Positions 1 through 30,226 of a DNA stretch of 64,000 bases are shown here, piece by piece. Origin of the DNA: Chondrosia reniformis (lineage: Eukaryota > Porifera > Demospongiae > Chondrillida > Chondrillidae); contig OX359201.1 in NCBI GenBank assembly GCA_947172415.1, positions 5,084,001 to 5,148,000 on the forward strand, read 5' to 3'. The translations under genes were made by a program, and so were the position numbers. Each line of letters opens with the position of its first letter. Within the stretch, counting starts at the first letter, position 1. The notes below the pieces were generated by a model. That model had not been told where the DNA came from, made no database searches, and worked only from the letters and a program-made list of their open reading frames with translations.

Positions 1-3000
1 TCCAACAATCAGGAATTAACAAGTGAGCAGTTGACAAATTCTGCAAAGAAAAAAGTGTGAAAGTGAATGCCGTTTCGATTCTTTCATAAAATGTGTATAA
101 CTTATACCTTTGACTTTTGGTAAGGCATTTGTAGCTGCATCTTTCTCTGCACTCTGGACACTTCAGAAAAGGAAGGAAATAATTCAATCAAATAATGAAG
201 ATTATAAATGGTAGGTGATTTCTTTGCATTCCAAAAAGACATCAATTAACAGACCAGTTAGAGCTTTGGATGCATGAATAAGCTAACACCCCTTTTTCAA
301 TATGCTACATCTATATTAGAGTAAAAGGCTTATACTATAGGGAACTAAACCTAGTGAGAACTTTGGGTGAGGATACAGAGTTTTTGCATTCTCATTCTCT
401 TCTTCTCCACTAGGCCATATAATTATGAATTGTAAACTTCTTGTTCTACATTCCAATCAAGGAAATTACTCAAGCATTCTGATATATAAATTAGACATAA
501 TGTTTGAGAAATGGAGATCACTGACTTTAAACCTGATCCTGATGCAATCTCCAATCCATTGCACATGACACTGACAGTGAATAGTGGCTTTTGAATGGTT
601 CCTGCAGTTTCAGTTATCCTGTATCATGAAATTAGATGCTAGAAACAAAATGCTTGAATTAAGATTATGCATTACTTGTAGTAAGGGAGATAATGAGGCA
701 GCCCTCTATGTCTCAACGCCAGCCTTAACTTGCTACTTAATTCTGATTTGACATCGGTCACTTTCCAAAAATCAGCTGTTTCAAGCTAAAATAAATGTAA
801 TACCAATAAAACAATTGATTACATAATGCAAAGTACCTTGAAATAACAGTAACTACTTAATGTACAAACTATTTTTACAAGAAAACAAGAGCAATCAAAT
901 TTACTACACAGTTGATAAATCTTTATAAGGCAGTAATAATTATTTATTATAAAATAATCTTAGCATTATTCATTGAAGAACATTAATTTTATTAATTACG
1001 TGTTAATATGAATAAATTATATCAAATGCAGATTCATCTAAATGTAACAACATTATTTGTTTGGTGGTTCATATTTCATCTTGTTTGAGTGTCTGAAGAC
1101 ACAGTCAACTGAAACCTTAAAATTGAGAATTAAAAGGTTTCAACCAATTTATTCTCTATAGATGTTCCAAAGGACCAAAGAATGAACTTCCAAATGATAA
1201 ACAAATGACACAGAAAAAATGTTTACTTAGCAAAATTTAAATATTCTACTTAAAATGCTGTATTATAATGAAAACATTAGTCAAGGGTGGCTATAAGGAG
1301 CCAACGATATGCACTGATTAAAACACCATATGAAATTGCTAATGTTGGTTAGATCATATTACAAACAACAAAGGAATTGAAAACCTTTACATCTCAAATT
1401 ACATGCATAAACTAATTTGATAGGCAACACAACATGTTGGTATCCATGGTAACCCAGCACATGGAAGACAATGCTTAACACAGTCCGTACTTGGTCCAAA
1501 TGAGGAAATAAGCAAACTTCACAGAATCTGGTCACGAATGGCAGACCTTTATCCAGCAAAATGGCAGCAATCAACGACTCAACTATATCAGCATGTATTT
1601 TTGTTGCCAAGGAAACATCCTAAAAACATACGTACAACAAATTCTAACAAATTCTAAATTTTAGTGCAACAATAAATAAACCCTGATGACACTATTTGTC
1701 CTTTGTGGTTCCATATTGAGAAAATAATATCTCTAAATGCTCAGAAACTTTTTCCAAAATCTGAAAGGACCTTCTATTAGAGTATCTTCACTTTTAGAGT
1801 CTCTCATCTCAAGAAGCCTTGCAAATGCAAACATTACTGTTATTGTCCACATGGTCCTCTTCTTAAACATCATACAATGAACTATTGATACTTTCATGTA
1901 CTTTGTGTGCTAGGTAATGAGGTACTGTATGTAGAGGCGTATTCACCAACCTCATCCATCATTGAGCACATGAGGTACCGGGGAAGTCCCAGGTCCTTCG
2001 AGAGACCAGCAAGGTTAGTGTTGCTGACAAGAAAACTCCTAAGAAACTGCATGAGACCACAACTGTGATATACAATGAAGCTCACAAGTATATGGAGCTT
2101 ATGTGATATGAACGAATACAGAATGTCGTACAGCGGCCATATTTCCTACAATTACGCAACATTTGTGTATTTTTAACTTTTGATTCTTAACAGTATCCAA
2201 AACAACTGACTGGCTCTTTAGCCACTTTTATGGGTTATATATGTTAACATATGTTTAGCCTTCTAATAGTAAAGGCAGCATGAATTACAGTAGAGACTTG
2301 TAAAAAATTAGTGTAAGTGATGGATATAAATCTACGTTTATAAGACTAAATTTTAACTGTCCAGAAGGAATTGGGAATAATTGTGGTCCCTTAAGATATC
2401 TACCACCAACTGACTGGCTCTTTAGCCACTTTTATGGGTTGTTAGACACTCCAAAGAATCAAAACTGTATATAACAACTACCAGGTCAGTGAAACATGGA
2501 TACATTTGCATCTGAAGTAATATTTAAATGCAGAGATTTTAAGAATATATATATTATGTATGTACACTGTACATCAAACATGAAAGAGCTCATCACAAAA
2601 CTTTAATTATCATTGGAAGCATTTTCAGCCAGAAACAGGGATATTAAGGCTATACTAGTGCATATGTATATCAATAGTGCCTACTTACTGTTAACTGTCC
2701 TTCATGGCAAGTTGGATATTGCTTATAAACATACCAGGTTACTACAAACTGAATAACAGCATCTCCAAGAAACTCCAGTCTCTGATAATGTCCTCTACAA
2801 AGAGGCATATTCAATATTCTATTACATATACATTTATGAACCCATTTCACTACTATTATACACAAGAATATGGTACATTCATGCCTATTTATCTACGTAT
2901 ATACAGTATATGTATGCGTCTATTTCTTTATATACATAATAATATCACTACTATTATACACAAGAATATGGTACATTCATGCCTATTTATCTACGTATAT

Positions 3001-6000
3001 ACAGTATATGTATGCGTCTATTTCTTTATATACATAACAATATACATGACGTGTCTATTTCACTGCATGAATAATCTAATACACCATTTTCAACATGCTA
3101 CACCGGTAAAAGCCTATAGGGAACTAAACCCAGTGAGAGATTTGGATGAGGATACAAGAGTCTTCTCCTTTTACGTACGTATCTCCACTGGGCCAGACAT
3201 GTACACAAGAATAGTGACTATTACCCAGTCAGTTCTAAGCGTCTGGCAGAGGAATGTGTTAAAGCCTTAGCCAAAAGACGAATGTGCTGAAATTCCAGTC
3301 CAATAGACTCTTCAAGAACCACAAGTGTCTACAGTAAAACATTCAGTAAAATCAAAATATATCAAAATTCCACTCTTTGAATTACATAGATCAATCCATT
3401 AAACTGCACTACCACAAACCCTGGTTTCCATAGAAACCACAGTGACAGTTCACCTTTTAAAAACTGTAAGGTGGCAAGTGATTTTAGTTCATAAAATCTG
3501 TCCTATACAAAGCACTATGGACTTCAAAACAACCAAAGACCATGAAAGAAGGGTCACAAAAGAAAGGGGAATTCCCAGAAATAATTGTCTGGTGCAGCAG
3601 GAATATGAAGAAAGACTTTACTGTTTTCAAAGCCCTCTAAATCATAAGTCCAGTTTTATGTGTTTTATTAGCCTAATGAATAACATAAAAGCGATTATGC
3701 TCAATAACTTTCTATAACCAGTACCCTCCACGCAGCAATGAGCCTTTACAGTATCAACATAAAAGCTAGTTCTCCTGGGTATATGTACTGTATATAAGGC
3801 ATCAGAAACATACAAACAGAAAGACTAAAACACTATCTCCTAGACTTCTGACTTCCAGCAAGTCTACCATGATTGAGGAAACACATTTACGTCACTTTTC
3901 TTTCTTTCTCCACCAACCCATTATTATCATTATTATTTAATTATGTATTTTGAAAAAGGTCTACACCGGCGACTTGCTAGTCTTCTGCAAACCCCACATA
4001 TGTGGCTACTGGGAGGAGTTTATGATTACAAACATGGAGCTATTGAGAATTATGATAGTGAAAGGTGAATGGACAGTAAAGGTCAACTATCATATTAGCT
4101 GTACTACGTAGGTGTGGATTTAAGATATCATTTATAAAATGATAGTGATTTTGTTTGTTGCATTTATTGAGAATATTATTAGTTTAAATTGGCTTCAGCA
4201 ACACACAGCAACTGAACATTTCAACATGTAGGTCTTCATCAGCCAAGGAAAAAATCTATTGCTGCGGCTCATTTAAACTTTGGTATCGCTCATGTACAGT
4301 GTACACGTATGTAAGAAAGTAATACCTGTAAGAATTCAGATTGTGGTATCAGGAATCTGTCTCCTTCCGGATATTCACCCTACATATGTATGTAGTAATA
4401 GAATAAGGATTTCTTCTAACTGCATGGAACTTTGGAAAGGGTCGTCACTGAAGAAGACCCCCAGGGTTGAAACGTCTGGCAGAAAGAAGAATATAAAAAA
4501 CTGCATCTCTAGACGCTCCCAAAGTCGAAAGATGACCCTTTCCAAAGATGTATGTAGTAGTTACACACAAATACAACATTCCTGCAGACATGAGTGACAT
4601 CAATATGAAGCTAAGAAAAAATACTTATGGAAAACCTATTGAGCTTTGGATGAGGATACAATTTCATACCAACTCCTTTTCTATTCTCCACTGGGCCAGA
4701 CAGCTGTTTGTGGGAATTCCACCCTTCATCAGTGACCCTGAGTGTCTTTGTCTTCTTCTTTTCTCCTTTAATTCTTAAGCTCTTAGTGAAAAACCTGTCT
4801 TAAATACATAGATATGATTAAAATACCTGAAGAGGGTGTAACTGATAACCATTCCAAACTGGTTGTAAATCAGCCTCAAAAAATATGTTTGATAACACTG
4901 CATCACATTCCCCTAACCCACTGTCTATCAATATAGCACCTGCAAACAGACAAACAAATATACACAATAACAAACACAAACAATATTAGGCAGCAAACAG
5001 ACAAACAAATATACACAATAACAAACACAAACAATATTAGGCAGCAAACAGACAAACAAATATACACAATAACAAACACAAACAGCAAACAGACAGACAA
5101 ACAAACATACACAATACTGGCAGCCTTAGATTGAACCACAGACAAGTTGGCTAGAATGTGGCAAAAGGTCAAGTTGGCTTCATTTAATGATAAACAAATT
5201 ACAATTCATTAAACCCTTTACAATAGAAATGGACACAAACAACAACATGGCTTTATAAATTAGAGTCTTTTATCACCCTGAAGATCTGTATCAGACTGAA
5301 TATGTACTTAGGTGCATGATAAAGTTCTGTGCTAAAATTTAACAGAACTCGTTAACATGAATAAACATTTCTACATCTTCATTACAGATTTACCAAAAAT
5401 AGCTTCAATGGAGTTGGCCAATTCTGTAGATATTTTATGATGGTCATCAACACCTTGTTCTATGATCAGATAGTCATCCAGATGGATCTCTCTAGCAACC
5501 TTTGCTAGATGGGTATTCTTAACTAGTGCGGCTCGGTAGGCTGAAAGTTCTCCTTCACTGTGATCGGGAAACATGAGGAAGAGATGAAGAGTGCAGATGT
5601 ACTCCAGGACTGCATCACCCAGGAACTCCAATCTCTCATTACTGAAAGTCGAAGACCTTCATAGTATCATAAGATGTCAGGATAAAATATATCTTGCAAA
5701 TACACATGACTAATTGAAGTGATAATCCAACCACAAGTAAGTACACATATGATCATCCTCAAATATCATGAAGAGGGAAAACACAAAATCAAACCCAGGA
5801 TAGCTGGTTATGACCACCAGTGCTCTGCCACAGAGCTACAACAATGCTTCCCTCATGTTTCCCCTCTTATACTAACAGCAAAGAAGTAATTAGTTGCAAT
5901 TTACCGATTAGTGGCATATCCACATATTCCTACATTAACATAATTGGAGGGGTTCTGATAGTATGCATGAAAACTCCTAATACTACTCTATATAAGGAAT

Positions 6001-9000
6001 GTAGGAAACTAAAATCCAGTCGTTGTTGTTGATTTTTAGGGTGTTGCCAATAATACATTTAATACGGAGGCCATTTTCATGCCTAACTTAGAGAGTGCTA
6101 CTACACTGTCTGATATGATTGCAGCTGAATGGAAGCTCTAAAGTTGGCATTATAGTTCCTTACAAAACACTTGTGGTTGATGAGGCTGAAGGTCCAGATT
6201 GGAAGTTGCTTTCCGGTCTCTTCAGGGCGCAGTTGATAAGGGAGTTTCTGACGTGGTCCGGAGTGGTTCCAAAGGTCAGTGGAAGAAAGTGATGTACCAC
6301 AGCAATCTAGATAATTAACACAGATTTATTGCACAACCAAAATTCAAAATGGCCGACCATGACCATTTGCCTGGGTATACTGTTGCCATGTATACATACG
6401 TATAAAGCTATTAAACAAACAAAGAGAATATATAAACCTAACACAATTCACCCAGATTATAACTTGAAACAAGGCAATTAGTAGAGTATTGAGAGGATAT
6501 AGCTTTTTTCTTCCTTTCTCAACTGGGCCAGGTGGGGATCCTATTAATCACATAGGCTACTTTACAGGGATCTTATTAGTTAAATAACCTCTAAGAGTTG
6601 CTTGTCCTTGAAAGAATATCCAAGTTTCTCTTCCAATATTGAAAATGACAAGTGATGTCTCAGATGGTGGGCAATAGATGGAATAAAAAGCCCATACTAC
6701 ATAAACAAGAGGTGTATTAGGCTACGTAGTTGTCTGCATTCAGTAGTCATGGAAACGGTTCAATTAGCAGGACCACACAGAAGAGTGAAAATGAGGAATC
6801 TAAACATGCAAGTATCACAGTCTTACTCTTGCTATGTCAGCTCTAATTCCCGTGCTAATGAATCCTTCATCTAGTATCTTGATGACAACATCTCTTCTCA
6901 GATTACTAGTCAAAGAAATTAAAATGCTCTCATCACAACACCTTATCTTTTTAAATATGAACCAAAGTGTTCTATCAAAGAAGATAGGGTAGGATACATC
7001 ATTTAATAGCATACGGATGAGTCACAGTTACAGTGACAATGACAAAAGTCGGTGGCTCCATTTTTGAGTGGGAAAGAGACTCTGATTTCCATCCACATAG
7101 TGAACTTTGGTCTAACGTTTATTGTTCAGTCACACCCTCAGTCACACCCTCAGTCACACTGTCAGTCACACCCTCAGTCACACCCTCAGCCACACCCTCG
7201 GCCACACCCTCAGGCATGAGCAGGAGTAGAGTATCCAGACCTATGCAATGATACCAGATTATGAGACACACAGAACTCACTCTTCACTTCTAAACTGTCT
7301 CAGCTTGTCCTTTAAGTTGTAGATTCTAGAGGTCAATGCTTGATCCTCCCTCTTAAGTTTACTAACAAACACATGCATAAGAATAAGATATCATTTTTCA
7401 ACATGCTACATCCTAGAATGAATCCATGCTATACAAGTACAGCAACTCCGGCTGTTCATACATACATATGTATGTACATACTGCATACATGTACATATAC
7501 CAACACTACTATAATAGTTTGTATGTATGTGTGTATGCATGTATGTACATATATACAAGGATTCAAAAAAGATCAAGAAGAAGACAATATTCGCAGGGTC
7601 ACTGATAAAGGGTGGAATTCCCAGAAACAGCTGTCCCACCCAGTGGAGCAGAAAAAGAAAGAAAAGACTCCTGTATCCTCATCCTAAGCTCTCACCAGGT
7701 TCAGTTCACTGTAGGCTTTTTATTATACGTAGAGTAGGCATAGCATGTAGGAAAATGGTGTATTAGATTATTCATATGTACTGGAAGATACACATTATGT
7801 CCAACCAGCTACGTAAGTGACCAAAGTCTATCTTGGCTGGCAGATCAAAATTGTATTAAAAATGGCAACCAGTGACTGCAAGAGGGAAAACTATTAAAGA
7901 CCCATAGACAGCTCTTATATACATATACACAAGGTATATACACAATCAATCCAACAGAGGTATAATATTTGGTATTACTACAATATGCGTATTGTGTAAA
8001 CTGATCTGCAATTACATACACTTGTACCCACCAACGTAGATATAGACCTACCTTTCTTCCGACTGAAGTTTAAGATACATCTTTAACAGCTTCTGATAAC
8101 TAAGCAAAAATGACATGAAACAGTGACTTCTGATAATCTGAAAATGAATTGATCAGTAAATTATACTATTTAGAACTGTCAGCATGTTATATATTAACTG
8201 TTTTCTAGAATTGCCTAAGATTGCAGTTCCAGCGACCTCCAGCATTGGAGGTGTCTGATTGATTGATTTGATATCAAACTTACTCCTCATTTCCCACAAA
8301 ACTTTCATCTGCCTTTTTAGATGAAAAATGGACAATTGCTGGTCGTTCAGTATCAAATTCCATTCTATCAACTCTTAAACAACTTGGATGCTAAATGTAT
8401 GGTACAAGCAGAAATACACATTCTAGAGAAATCATGTAATTGGCATGTTAAATACACGAGTATTCTGACACACCATATATTTATAGGGAACTAAACACTT
8501 CCTCATAATAAGATAGAGTTTATATACGTACATAAATTACAATTCAATACATGATATGAAACAGAATATGATGACAAACAACTTTTAATAATTACAAAAA
8601 GGAGCTTGTTGTAAAATGTCAAAGTAGTGTGTATATAATAGAATAAGGATTTCTTCTAACTGTGTTGAATTTATATTTAAGATGGTACATCTTTTGACTC
8701 TTTGAGCGTCTAAAAATGCAGTTTGTCTTGATAAATCTTCTGGTTGGACATTTTCTGGTCGACCCTGAGAGTCCCTGATCAGTCACTGAGGAAGACCCTC
8801 AGGGTCAAAATGTCCGACCAGAAGATTTACCAAGACAAACTGCATTTTTAGACGCTCAAAGAGTCGAAAGATGTACCATCTTAAAGATAGTGTGTATATG
8901 TACGTATTACCTTTCTAGGGCATATCACCAGGAGGTCGCTGTACTTTTCCCTTTGACTTCCCTGCCACGGAGCTTTGCAGAATGTTGAAAGTGGCAGGCA

Positions 9001-11083
9001 TGCTTCAACTATAGCTTGAAGGAGGTCACCTGGCTTTAACATGTACCTTCCATCTGCCTCGAGAATGAATCTTGGAATAAACAAGAGGTTCTCCAGAACT
9101 GGTTGTAAGGCTAGGAGTTGAGAGACAATTTAACACCCCTTAGCTAAACAAAATAGTACGTACCAGACTTACATTTCACCCAGTCATAAAGCTCCAGGAT
9201 TTCCACAAAGACAAATTCTTGAAGCATAAAAACATCATTTTTACTGAATTCATTCTCTTTAAGAGTGTCCACTTGAATTAGCTGTATGGAATGCTGATGT
9301 CCGAATCGAGTTACCGTGGAAACAGGTATACTACTCAGTGATACTTGTGATAGGATGCAAAACCCATCAAAGGTAAAAGTCTTCCCGTCAACCTGAAGAC
9401 AGCTACGCACAGAACCCTACAAACGTTGCGAAAATTATTTTATCAGCAATCCAGTTATTTAGATGATATGGATTTCTTGTAACTGCACCAAATTTATCTT
9501 TGAGATGATTCATCTTTGGTCTTTTGAGCGTATAGAGATGCAGTTTTGTTTCTTTAGAATCAGACATTTCAACCCCAGGGATCTTCTTCAGTGACTGATT
9601 ATCAAGAAACAAACTGCATCTCTAAACACTTAAAAGACCAGAGATGAACCATATCCAAGAAAATCAATTATTACATTATAACTTATATAATGAGAGATAC
9701 ATAATTAATCCAGAACCATTCCACTTAGATATTGATTAATTACATATTCCACCTTTCTTTACTAATACTAGAAACTCTGAGTTGCTGATGACGACCCTCA
9801 GGGTCGAAACGTTCAAGATGAAGAATTCTCTTCAACAGACTACGTCTCTTAACGCTCCCAAATCTGAAAGGATTGTTTCAATATCATCTGAAATCAATGC
9901 AGTACGAAATCCCTACTCGAATAATAGTTTAATTGGCAGTAACTAGATATTTTTATCAATAATAACTGAAAATTTTCTGTATATTAACCCATGAAAAGTA
10001 GCCTTCTTGTGTTAATGGGCCACCCAGTATAAATGAAAACAAAGTGAAAGTGAATATATTTTTACATCTTTATTGGATGAGGATGGATATATTCTTTCAC
10101 TATTCTAATCAAAGCCCACCTTATCATATCCTTACCACAGTAACATTAAAGAGCTTACTTTCAAATTTACTTCAGGCCATATGACCATCCTATAACACTT
10201 GTAAGTGTTTTCAGAGTTGCTTTTAAAAGTACCATCACTCGGGTATTTCCCTCCAATAATGCTCTTTTCTTTTCCAGTGCATACGTTACTAGAATGAGGT
10301 GCATTCCACTATGAAAAGGAGAAGAGATTGGCGATCGTATAACACTTTCTATTACATATTGGCATCATAAAATACCCAGAGTCAATGATGACAGTAGATT
10401 TCCTGTATTATGTAAAACAAAAGGCACCTATTGAATTGAACTAAACTGAATTGAATTGAATTATAATGGGACCACTTACCAGTGTAGGCTACTTTACAGG
10501 GTTTCCATAAAATACGGAATTAAAAGTTATATATGCAAAGAGTCCAAATACATTCAGTAACTAAGTGATAATTTAGCTAATTTGTAAGATATGGCAGATT
10601 TACCAAAATTGGTACGGACTTTGTTTACCTATGCGTTAAAGATCAAACAAACATGATTTCATCAAGTTTCTTAATTGTGACTTATTTCTAGTGAATTTAA
10701 TAGCCATATTTAACACTTACTGGGATGTGGTCAGATATTCGGGTTCTCTTTCGAAACAGGTTTCTATTAATGAAGCTGTATGTGTGTTTCTCCTCATCTG
10801 CAAGTAAGTTCGAAGAGTCCGCGATATGGATTCCAGCAGAACTGGATCCATACAAATCTGCTCCACAGTTCCACTTCAAAAACTGCTTCCTCAAATTAAG
10901 GTCAGATATCTGGTTTGAAGTTGTACTATACCATGTACTTCCAGAGTCTTCAAGATCATTCTTAAATTTCTTTGAGGGGATGACGCCGTCTTCTACCAAG
11001 GATAATGGCAAGTGTTCTTCAGTTTCGTCTTGGCAGAATTTAGCTTTCTTTGCAGGCGAGCCGCTAAAAGGATATTCATTCAT
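1..11083 (-). CDS. DROSHA: Drosha ribonuclease III (C-terminus runs off left edge)
   Basis: Nuclear RNase III that cuts primary microRNAs with a dsRNA-binding partner (family knowledge). Exons read on the minus strand (plus coordinates): 10721-11083 (start ATG), 10159-10308, 9173-9416, 8911-9110, about 8284-8373, 8052-8099, 7281-7349, 6827-6905, 6589-6696, 6164-6306, 5394-5641, 4827-4939, 3225-3328, 2689-2794, 1951-2046, 1491-1619, 676-785, 526-618, 108-151, then from 40 off the edge. RNase IIIa shows NERLEFLGDAVLEY and ELANSIEA; RNase IIIb shows QRLEFLGDAV and HADIVESLIAA; a dsRNA-binding domain follows (FTVSVMCNGLEI, AEKDAATNAL). The central domain (FDGFCILSQ, VEILELYDW) is Drosha-specific and absent from Dicer. 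The N-terminus is only about 120 residues, without the long Pro- and Arg/Ser-rich region of vertebrate Drosha. Phases agree at nearly all joins; the 8911 to 8373 join does not, so a small exon is probably missed. Confidence 0.93.
2205..2439. mobile_element. Interspersed repeat flanked by a 34-bp direct repeat (Drosha intron)
   Basis: A body of about 170 bp (GTTTAGCCTTCTAATAGTAA through TTAACTGTCCAGAAGG to CTTAAGATATCTACCA) is bracketed by two copies of a 34-bp sequence containing CTGACTGGCTCTTTAGCCAC. The same body occurs at 38870-39050 and, split by the Penelope-like insertion, at 30775-30870 plus 33145-33186. Confidence 0.8.
2846..3045. repeat. 100-bp direct duplication in a Drosha intron
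   Basis: CACTACTATTATACACAAGA begins two near-identical units of about 100 bp at 2847 and 2947. Confidence 0.88.
3066..3205 (-). mobile_element. Family B element fragment
   Basis: Contains AATACACCATTTTCAACATG, GGGAACTAAACCCAGTGAGA and CTCCACTGGGCCAGACATG; truncated before the hammerhead core. A further fragment is at 272-425. Confidence 0.65.
4396..4550 (+). mobile_element. Family A short palindromic element with hammerhead-like core
   Basis: Starts AGAATAAGGATTTCTTC; ends inverted at GATGACCCTTTCC. Plus-strand core at 4443-4480: CUGAAGA, stem II GACCC/GGGUU, GAAA, CGUC, UGGC. The preceding GUCA pairs with UGGC (one G-U). Confidence 0.65.
4631..4765 (-). mobile_element. Family B element, core damaged
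   Basis: Has GCTTTGGATGAGGATACA and CCACTGGGCCAGACAGCTG. The minus-strand hammerhead core (4693-4738) keeps CUGAUGA and stem I but GAAA is changed to CAAA, which should inactivate it. Confidence 0.65.
4934..5110. repeat. AC-rich tandem repeat in a Drosha intron
   Basis: Units of about 50 bp containing CAGACAAACAAATATACACA, about 3.5 copies, starting at the edge of the exon at 4827-4939. Confidence 0.85.
5729..5838 (-). mobile_element. tRNA-Met-derived SINE in a Drosha intron
   Basis: The minus strand reads GTAGCTCTGTGGCAGAGCAC, CTGGTGGTCATAACCAG (CAT anticodon arm) and CCTGGGTTTGATTTTG (B-box-like), then a tail ending TTGTGGTTGGATTATCAC. Confidence 0.8.
7130..7215. repeat. 12-bp minisatellite
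   Basis: CAGTCACACCCT and one-base variants, about seven units, in a Drosha intron. Confidence 0.9.
7560..7775 (+). mobile_element. Family B element, reversed orientation
   Basis: Plus strand has GGGTCACTGATAAAGGGTGG, GAATTCCCAGAAACAGCTGT and ends GTAGGAAAATGGTGTATTAG. The core CUGAUAA departs from CUGANGA at the conserved G. Confidence 0.65.
8636..8888 (+). mobile_element. Family A element, long perfect-looking palindrome
   Basis: Arms from GATGGTACATCTTTTGACTC through AAAAATGCAGTTTGTCTTG pair with the inverted right half ending GAAAGATGTACCATC. The core at 8780-8818 has CUGAGGA but GAAA is mutated (UCAAAAUG). Confidence 0.75.
9465..9662 (-). mobile_element. Family A element on the minus strand with hammerhead-like core
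   Basis: Minus-strand core 9561-9598: GUCA, CUGAAGA, stem II AUCCC/GGGGUU, GAAA, UGUC, UGAU. The outer arms carry the GATTCATC/GATGAACC-type ends. Confidence 0.65.
9781..9818 (+). ncRNA. Hammerhead-like core with canonical CUGAUGA
   Basis: UUG, CUGAUGA, a six-pair stem II GACCCUC/GGGUC hairpin, GAAA, CGUU, CAA. Stem I here is UUG with CAA instead of GUCA with UGAC in other copies, a compensated change. It lies in a fragment of a family A element (9757-9880). Confidence 0.65.
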
Positions 11084-11166
11084 TATTTATGCTGCCATTT
11101 TAAAATCACGTGCTGATTGGCGCGTTTTACATCGATTGGCGGGATAACATTCAAGCAACAGTTGAA
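11084..11166. promoter_or_regulatory. Shared bidirectional promoter of Drosha and DNMT1
   Basis: Only 83 bp separate the two start codons, which face away from each other, so both 5' UTRs and both core promoters must lie here or overlap the coding ends. The interval holds a CACGTG E-box (11107-11112), two inverted CCAAT boxes reading GATTGG (11115-11120 and 11134-11139), and E2F-like GGCGCG (11119-11124) and GGCGGGA (11138-11144) overlapping those CCAAT boxes. A GCCATTTT stretch (11094-11101) is YY1-like. No TATA box is obvious. The sites are seen; factor binding is inferred. Confidence 0.75.
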
Positions 11167-29432
<18,266 letters not shown>

Positions 29433-29572
29433 AAGAAAGTAAAATAACAATGAAAACTAAAACTGTTAGATACCTTAAAATTTATCCCATCCTATTATTT
29501 TCATATAGCACAGGTAACAATTAGTATTTCTTATTAATATGTGTATCACTGTGTAGTTACAGTACATATTAA

Positions 29573-29720
29573 ATGCATGTTGCTAAATTTATTTCCACAA
29601 CTTTCCTCTTACATATGATGAAATTGAACACTTGTTGTTTTCCTCTTACATATGATGAAATTGAACTTGTTGTTGTCCTCTTACATATGATGGAATTGAA
29701 CTTGTTGTTGTCCTCTGCAT
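29573..29720. repeat. Short tandem repeat in the DNMT1 3' flank
   Basis: Units of about 36-39 bp containing CTTACATATGATGAAATTGA repeat three times just after the stop codon of DNMT1. The matching array in duplication copy 2 is at about 37526-37640. Confidence 0.8.
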
Positions 29721-29934
29721 TCCAACAAATTCTTCACATGCATTCATGTTACTAAATATTCATTTTTACTCTGGCCTTAGTGTTGTATTGATTCTTACAG
29801 CCTCTACTCAGGATTGAGAATTTGTTTGTACTCACAGCTGTCTGATGTTCAATTGGAATGTTAGTATATGTACCACATTCATGTAGCTAACGTGTTGTAT
29901 ATGCGTATTTGATGCAATGAGTGGCTTTATGAAT

Positions 29935-30066
29935 AATCAAAGTGATAACCAAACCACAAGTAATCGTTCTTGAACATCATAAAGAAGATAAAACACAAAG
30001 AAGCAATTGCTGGCAATTAAACCCAGGACAGCTGGTTATGACCACCAGTGCTCTGAGCTACAATTG
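29935..30066 (-). mobile_element. tRNA-Met-derived SINE, DNMT1 3' flank (copy 1)
   Basis: Read on the minus strand the element begins GTAGCTC, has an anticodon arm with CAT flanked by CTGGT and ACCAG, and a GGTT(T)AATT B-box-like segment, then an AT-rich body. The internal A-box is partly deleted relative to the copies at 13208 and 5729. It recurs at 37853-37996 because it lies within the large duplication. Confidence 0.75.
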
Positions 30067-30226
30067 GCACAGCAACACTCCATTTTGTGTTTACCTCTTA
30101 GTAATAGTAGCTGACATCAGCTAGTGACTATACTAGTGAAGTATAATTAAATTGAATTCAATTCAAATCTAAGTGATTAGAGTGATTTCATTTATCATAA
30201 GCTGATGGAAGCATGGTTTTCTAAGG

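Noticed and set aside
2704..3270. 188-codon plus ORF over Drosha exons
   Set aside because: Antisense shadow of Drosha RNase IIIb exons and a 100-bp duplicated intron segment.
4903..5172. 89-codon minus ORF with repeated CLSVC segments
   Set aside because: Translation of the AC-rich tandem repeat in a Drosha intron.
10725..11147. 140-codon plus-strand ORF over Drosha exon 1
   Set aside because: Shadow of the Drosha exon, crossing the shared promoter; no family resemblance.
29935..30066. Functional tRNA-Met gene
   Set aside because: The tRNA-like part lacks a complete acceptor stem and is followed by the same non-tRNA body in every copy, which defines a SINE.
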